A stretch of 64,000 bases of DNA. It comes from Guillardia theta CCMP2712. Lineage: Eukaryota; Cryptophyceae; Pyrenomonadales; Geminigeraceae. The notes below the pieces were generated by a model. It made no database searches. It was not told the origin of the DNA and worked only from the letters and a program-made list of their open reading frames with translations. The DNA is taken from positions 632,609 to 696,608 of the forward strand of contig NW_005434673.1 of the NCBI RefSeq assembly GCF_000315625.1, in the 5' to 3' direction. A program made the translations under genes and the position numbers. Positions 59,510 through 64,000 of the stretch are shown here, one piece after another; positions within the stretch are counted from its first letter, which is position 1; every line of letters starts with the position of its first letter.

Positions 59510-61905
59510 ATGAGCGCCGTAGGGGATGTCGGGGCGGTTAAGTATAACCTCGATGGTTTCATTCTTGATGATATGTTCCTGAAGAATATGTCGGAACTTT
59601 ATGAAGGTATTCTGAAGCCAATTGCAGATATCAATTTCGAGGAACAGTACAGTATCGTGAAGTATCTGGTTAACGAATTGTCTCAGAAGAGAAAAAATGC
59701 ATCAGATAACAAGGTAGATGACGACAAGTACATGGCAGCTACCATTGCCTTCGAGATGATCCAATATGTAATCGATACGTGTGACTACAAGTTGGGTGAA
59801 CGAATGAAGGATTTGAAGTACAGGAGGGATGAAAAATCGGTCAGTGAGCTTGACAAACTGAAAAATTTGAAGTTCAACCTCAAATACGTCAACAAGAAGG
59901 GGTTTGTTGCTTACCAATGCAACGAAAAGTTGGAGGTCATCTATCACAAAGACCAAGAATCAAGGAATACGTTTTGTTTCCTGAATGATTTCATGTTCGC
60001 TATGATGGAACTAAGAGAACACGACGACCTACAGTATAATCCTGTTTGTGGAAATGGGAATGAGTATGATAGGTCTGAATGGGAACACATGCTGGTATGC
60101 AACGAATGTTTCAATGCCAACATCAAGAAGGTTTTGGCTTTCATGAAGAAGATCATTGGTCAAGCGTACAGTAAGATCATGGAATTTCCACTGGAACAGA
60201 TAAGGTTTTACCTGAAGTTGTTTGATGTTTTCATCATCCCTTGCAAAACTCTCTTGGAATGTTACAATTTCAAATCTGGGAAGTTTTCTTCTTTTGAGTT
60301 TATGAACTTCAAGAGCTTCTACTACAATATCATGCAACATCATGATAATCCCACTCAATTGGAATGTCTTCAATGTCATGAATACTTCAGCATTATGGGT
60401 ATCTACGACATTCTCTTTCTTGATACTGCCAAAAAAAGCAACGATTACAGGATGCTCAGGAATGAAATCATAGGGAAGAATGATGAGATGAAACAGCTTG
60501 TGGATGAATTGCCATCATACAAAGCAATCATAGATCAGTGGGAATCGAAGAAGATCAAGTATGACGTCTGCAGTCTTTTCGAACATTTCAACACTGTGAA
60601 AGATATTTTATGCGTTCACGGAGGTATGAATGATTTGTTCACCAGACAAGCATTCCAGGAGCTTTGTTTGCCTATCCTGAGGTCTTTGGATGCAGTGTTG
60701 AATGGAAACAAGGACACGTTGCAAACATCTCTGAAAGATGTGTATGATCCGGTCATTGCGAACATTGTAGCGTGCATTGATGGCAAGTGTATCCAAGAAC
60801 ACATTAAGACCATTGAGAAGCTCAGAGATGAAGGAGTGCAGTCTTTAATCATGAAGGAGTGTGGTCAGGAGACTAAAGGATTCATGTACCAGTTTAATGA
60901 GCCGGAGTTCGTTGAAGTGTACGATTTGGTTAGAGCCATCATCAAGCTCAACGAGGATTATCACAGTGGGTTCAACCAGTTCGTTTGCTGTGACCAAGGC
61001 ACTGGCAAGAATGGTGAATTGGTGGCCGAGTACAAGATGATTCATCCTCTGATGCCTTTGTTGCACTTCAGATTCAAACTGGATGAGTTTGATTGGGTGG
61101 GCCTCTTGAAGAACGTCATGTCTACAAGCGCCGAGTTCTTTTCTGTCTGGAAGGAACAATTGAAGGCACAAACGGGTTCCATTCCTATGATGATGGATAT
61201 TGTGATGTATCCGATTAAGTTCTTGATGACCTTCATGCACTCAATCGTGGAGCCTGAGCTGGATAGCAAGTACACCGATGAAATGGAAAAGTATGTTTGT
61301 GCGATCCAGACTTTTTTGAATGATGTCCATTCAATCATTGAATTTCGAAAAGTTCCACCGGGATACAATGACATGGTTGAGAAGATCAAAGTGATCCGTC
61401 AAGAGATTGAAAGGCGAAATGTTCAATTTGAACGTTTCAGAAAGAATTTTATGGAAGATATCAAGGAGATTCAAGGAAATATCCAGGCAATCAACCAAGA
61501 CCAAGAGATCGAAGCTCAGGACAAGCAGTTTGAAGCAGAGATCCAGGCAATCAACCAAGACCAAGAGATCGAAGCTCAGGACAAGCAGTTTGAAGCAGAG
61601 ATCCAGGCAATCAACCAAGACCAAGAGATCGAAGCTCAGGACAAGCAGTTTGAAGCAGAGATCCAGGCAATCGACCAAGACCAAGAGATCGAAGCTCAGG
61701 ACACCGACAATCAAGCAGTCAAGGTAAGGAAATTGATGATGTGTCAGTGTAATATATTGATTCTTTGATTTTACAGAAAAAGACAATGAAACGGAGAGTT
61801 GGTGGCATCGAAATCGACAACATTAGAACTGAAGGAAAGAGACTGCGCGTTGCCACTCCAGCCATGCAGGCATGGAGGGAGAAAATTCTGAAGAAGAGGA
61901 ATTGA
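59510..61905 (+). CDS. Large orphan protein with C-terminal 20-residue repeats, about 796 residues
   Basis: Two exons. Exon 1 runs from ATG 59510 (MSAVGDVGAVKYNLDGFILD) to 61723, the intron is 61724-61776 (GTAAGG...TTTTACAG, 53 bases), and exon 2 is 61777-61905 (KKTMKRRVGGIEIDN ... MQAWREKILKKRN). The first 600 residues are a mostly helical, Lys/Asp/Phe-rich globular region with Cys pairs (YNPVCGNG; HMLVCNECF; LECLQCHEYF) that could bind zinc. The C-terminal ~110 residues are four near-identical 20-residue repeats (AINQDQEIEAQDKQFEAEIQ), then a basic end with KRLRV-like nuclear-localisation character. No family recognised. Its 3' quarter is duplicated 5,977 bases upstream, and it is the only copy with a start. 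The splice signals are host-like, so it is probably expressed in the nucleus. Confidence 0.75.
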
Positions 61906-62377
61906 TTTGTGTGTGTGTTTTAGTATCTGTGAATCAGGATACTGTGTGGGTGTTCTATGTGATACTCTGTGTGTGATTTTGATAAGTAAACTACTTTAAC
62001 AACCTAAAGTGTTTGCATCAAGAACATGTATCCAAAGCTATGTGAAACGATATAAAAAACGAGCGTGAAAACGCGTATCTAAGAAGGAGAGTGGGAAGGA
62101 GTTTCATTCACTGACAGAGCCGCTGATGCTTTCATGAGCGTTGATGTGTTGCACCGGTTGTGAAGTGTATGATAAACGCAACGCTTCAAAAAATTTGCAT
62201 GGGGAAAAGCAATTGTTGAGTACACAAAATCACTCAATGAGCGGCTCGTACTTAGCTTGTATGCCGTAAAAGCAGCTTGTATGCCGTAAAAGCACTCAGG
62301 GAGCGTCTGGTACTTAGTTTGTATGCGTAAAAGCACTCAGGAGATGAACGGTTCGTATTTAGTTTGTGAGTGAATGC
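61340..62377. repeat. Right copy of the 1.0-kb direct repeat
   Basis: 1,038 bp matching 55363-56380. The only difference I found is an extra AGCTTGTATGCCGTAAAAGC (20 bp) near 62274, itself a tandem duplication. It includes the end of the large orphan gene and about 470 bases of downstream sequence. Confidence 0.95.
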
Positions 62378-62436
62378 ATAGTCTCTTCCCTGAAGTTAAT
62401 GTCGGTGCTCGATGCACGACATGTTCAATAGTCAGG

Positions 62437-62850
62437 CTAGTTGAATGCCATATTTCTCGTAGCGGTAGAAATGTACCCACATGCCCTGACAACATCATGC
62501 TGTGCAAACAGAAAGACTGCAGCAGTCTCTTTTCGAGGCAGGGCGTCTTTCGCCGCCTGCTGCGGGAGCAGCCGTCCCGTCTCCTGCAGACCCTCCCGGT
62601 ATCTGCAGGCATCGATGACAACAAGGAAACAGACTGAGAGTCACAGTGTAGTCCTCTACCTCCTCCTCTGTCTCCATCGTCCCTACCTCACAGGGGATCA
62701 GGTCGTCTTCTTTGGCCCTTCCTGCCTTCATCCCATGGCCAGCGTAGAAGAGGACGACTAGCCTCCTCAGCTCTTGGTGCCAGCCTAGTCGCATCCCTGA
62801 TAGCGTTTTCCAGCTTGCACGTACTTGTCCGCTCTAGTATGCAGAGGCCG
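62437..62850 (-). pseudogene. Caspase-like (peptidase C14) remnant
   Basis: Minus strand: LENAIRDATRLA near 62800, then in a shifted frame WHQELRRLVVLFYAGHGMKA and DDLIPCE, an apparent short intron, and VVIDACRYREGLQE continuing to RACGYISTATRNMAFN-stop. FYAGHG carries the catalytic His and IDACR the catalytic Cys of metacaspase/caspase-like proteases. A one-base shift separates the first two parts, the N-terminal part is not seen, and the gene stops about 60 bases from the border of the 1-kb repeat. It is probably a damaged host gene at the edge of the island. Confidence 0.55.
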
Positions 62851-64000
62851 AACACCCGGGGCGGCTCCAGGAACAGAATCTCCTGATGGAGAGGAGACTG
62901 CAGGAAGCCCGTTCCTCTAGCGCACAGTGACGGGATGCTGTTGAGGAAGAAACGTCATGCGACATAAATGACTAGAGGATGCGCATAACAGTGAGTATTC
63001 ATAACAGTGAGCATTGAGGGATTTCTCTGTGGATTCAAATATCCTCTGTGAGGAGATACTACGGATACGAAGGGGGTAGGGTGGTGGAGGGGGGAACTTC
63101 TGTACCAGGAAACCTCTCTTTTGTACCAATATGTTTTCATACAGTACAATCTATACTACCATGTATGTGATGGGTAAAACTAAAATTGCAGTACCTCTAA
63201 AACCAACTGGCGGGGGAAGGGTTCCACGCCAGAGAAATTCAAATCACCCCACCCCGCTTTTGTCCAGTCTCTCTACCCCCCCCTTTGATCGGTGAAAACA
63301 GGGGGTAGTCAACAGGGAGTGTATATACGGACCCCATGTGAACCCCCAAAAAAGTAGAAAAAAAAAGACCAGATTTGCTAGGGGCTGCATATGGGTTTGT
63401 GAACCGTGCATGTGGAGCTAGGGCTGTGGCATGCATAACTGGAGCTACTTCTGGATCGGCGAACAAGGTACTACTGCACAACAATCTTCAAATGCCTTGA
63501 AACGGATGTTTCAAATCTCGCGGCAGCAATCTCTGGTCACAAGTTCTTTACGGTTCAAAATTTATCTTTTGGTCTTCAAATGCCGGCGGGCACGCTCTCT
63601 CTCTCTCTCTCTCTCTGTTATCTGAACTCCGAAGTTCTCTCCTCAGACTCTCTTATCTTATCCTCCTTCTCTCGTCATTGCATCAGCTCGCCAGGCATCT
63701 CCCTTATCTCTGCACTGCACATCTAATAGCCCTGCATGAAAATCTTCTTCAGAATGGACAATCCTTGAATCGTTATTGCCCACTCAGCATGACTGTGAAC
63801 TTGACGTTGTATCATCGTATCTTGACTTGGATCTGCTGACATTCTTGTTTGCGTGACTTTCTGACGTCCGATGTACGATTCCAGGAAGTCGGGGGGAGGA
63901 TGGAACGTATGCCAGCCGTGCCAGTCAGATAGCGCCGAGTTAACAAAAACTCTCCTGTAAACCAAGACGACTTACGTGTTCAAGGCGGCAATGTAGTACG
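62851..64000. other. Right flank: no gene supported; recurring end sequence
   Basis: Contains C-rich/A-rich stretches near 63240-63365 and a (CT)n run at 63595-63616. At 63955-63996 it contains TGTAAACCAAGACGACTTAC followed by GTGTT...GGCGGCAATGTAG, matching 53882-53926 just left of the island. Short ORFs here have no coding character I trust. Confidence 0.5.

Noticed and set aside
55363-62377. LTR retrotransposon bounded by 1-kb LTRs
   Set aside because: The repeats contain protein-coding sequence with an intron, and there are no TG/CA ends, target duplication, RT or integrase.

Overview
The window is nuclear DNA of a unicellular photosynthetic eukaryote. Genes lie on both strands and most are split by short GT-AG introns, often 40-100 bases. 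At least one product has a twin-arginine thylakoid-lumen leader, which implies a plastid, and there is an RWP-RK fragment. The short introns, tight packing and purine/pyrimidine simple repeats suggest a cryptophyte such as Guillardia theta. That assignment is inference, not something the sequence proves. Exon boundaries below were worked out by eye from splice signals and protein-family alignment from memory; several 5' ends are uncertain.

1-47 kb is gene-dense host sequence. In order: a MAP3K-epsilon/Cdc7-type kinase with armadillo-like repeats (-); a MORN-SET methyltransferase of SETD7 type (-); an O-GlcNAc transferase with an apparent signal peptide (+); a Glu/Gln-rich coiled-coil protein (+); a hypothetical protein (-); a TPR protein of the thylakoid lumen (-); a hypothetical protein (+); a WD40 protein with a helical N-terminus (-), directly downstream of a MEKK-like kinase (-); a family-2 glycosyltransferase (+) with an assembly gap and foreign gene fragments in one intron; a 34-bp tandem array that fills the space to the next gene; a PDZ/coiled-coil protein (-); a Brahma/Sth1-type SNF2 ATPase (-); a small signal-peptide/membrane protein (-); a large secreted LamG-like, Cys-rich protein (+); a giant coiled-coil protein of about 2,000 residues (-); a 2-oxoglutarate/Fe(II) prolyl-hydroxylase-like oxygenase (+); and a hypothetical protein (-).

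48.4-53.9 kb is a scrambled non-LTR retrotransposon nest. It holds two practically identical reverse-transcriptase segments in which the usual YADD reads YADN, two copies of an acidic Ser/Pro-rich region, a zinc-finger/endonuclease-like C-terminal part, and seven copies of a tail sequence that share one 3' end but begin at different points. Two of these have visible target-site duplications.

53.9-62.4 kb looks different by eye. It is richer in A/T and holds orphan genes: a 174-residue ORF, a broken membrane-anchored glycosyltransferase, a frameshifted Cys-rich ORF, an acidic ORF, and an ~800-residue orphan with four 20-residue repeats. A direct repeat of about 1.02 kb bounds the central part, so the arrangement is 1.17 copies of a 5,977-bp unit. 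A damaged caspase-like gene follows. A sequence seen just left of the island (53.88 kb) recurs at the very end of the window (63.96 kb). This island is the best candidate for a previously undescribed mobile or virus-derived unit.
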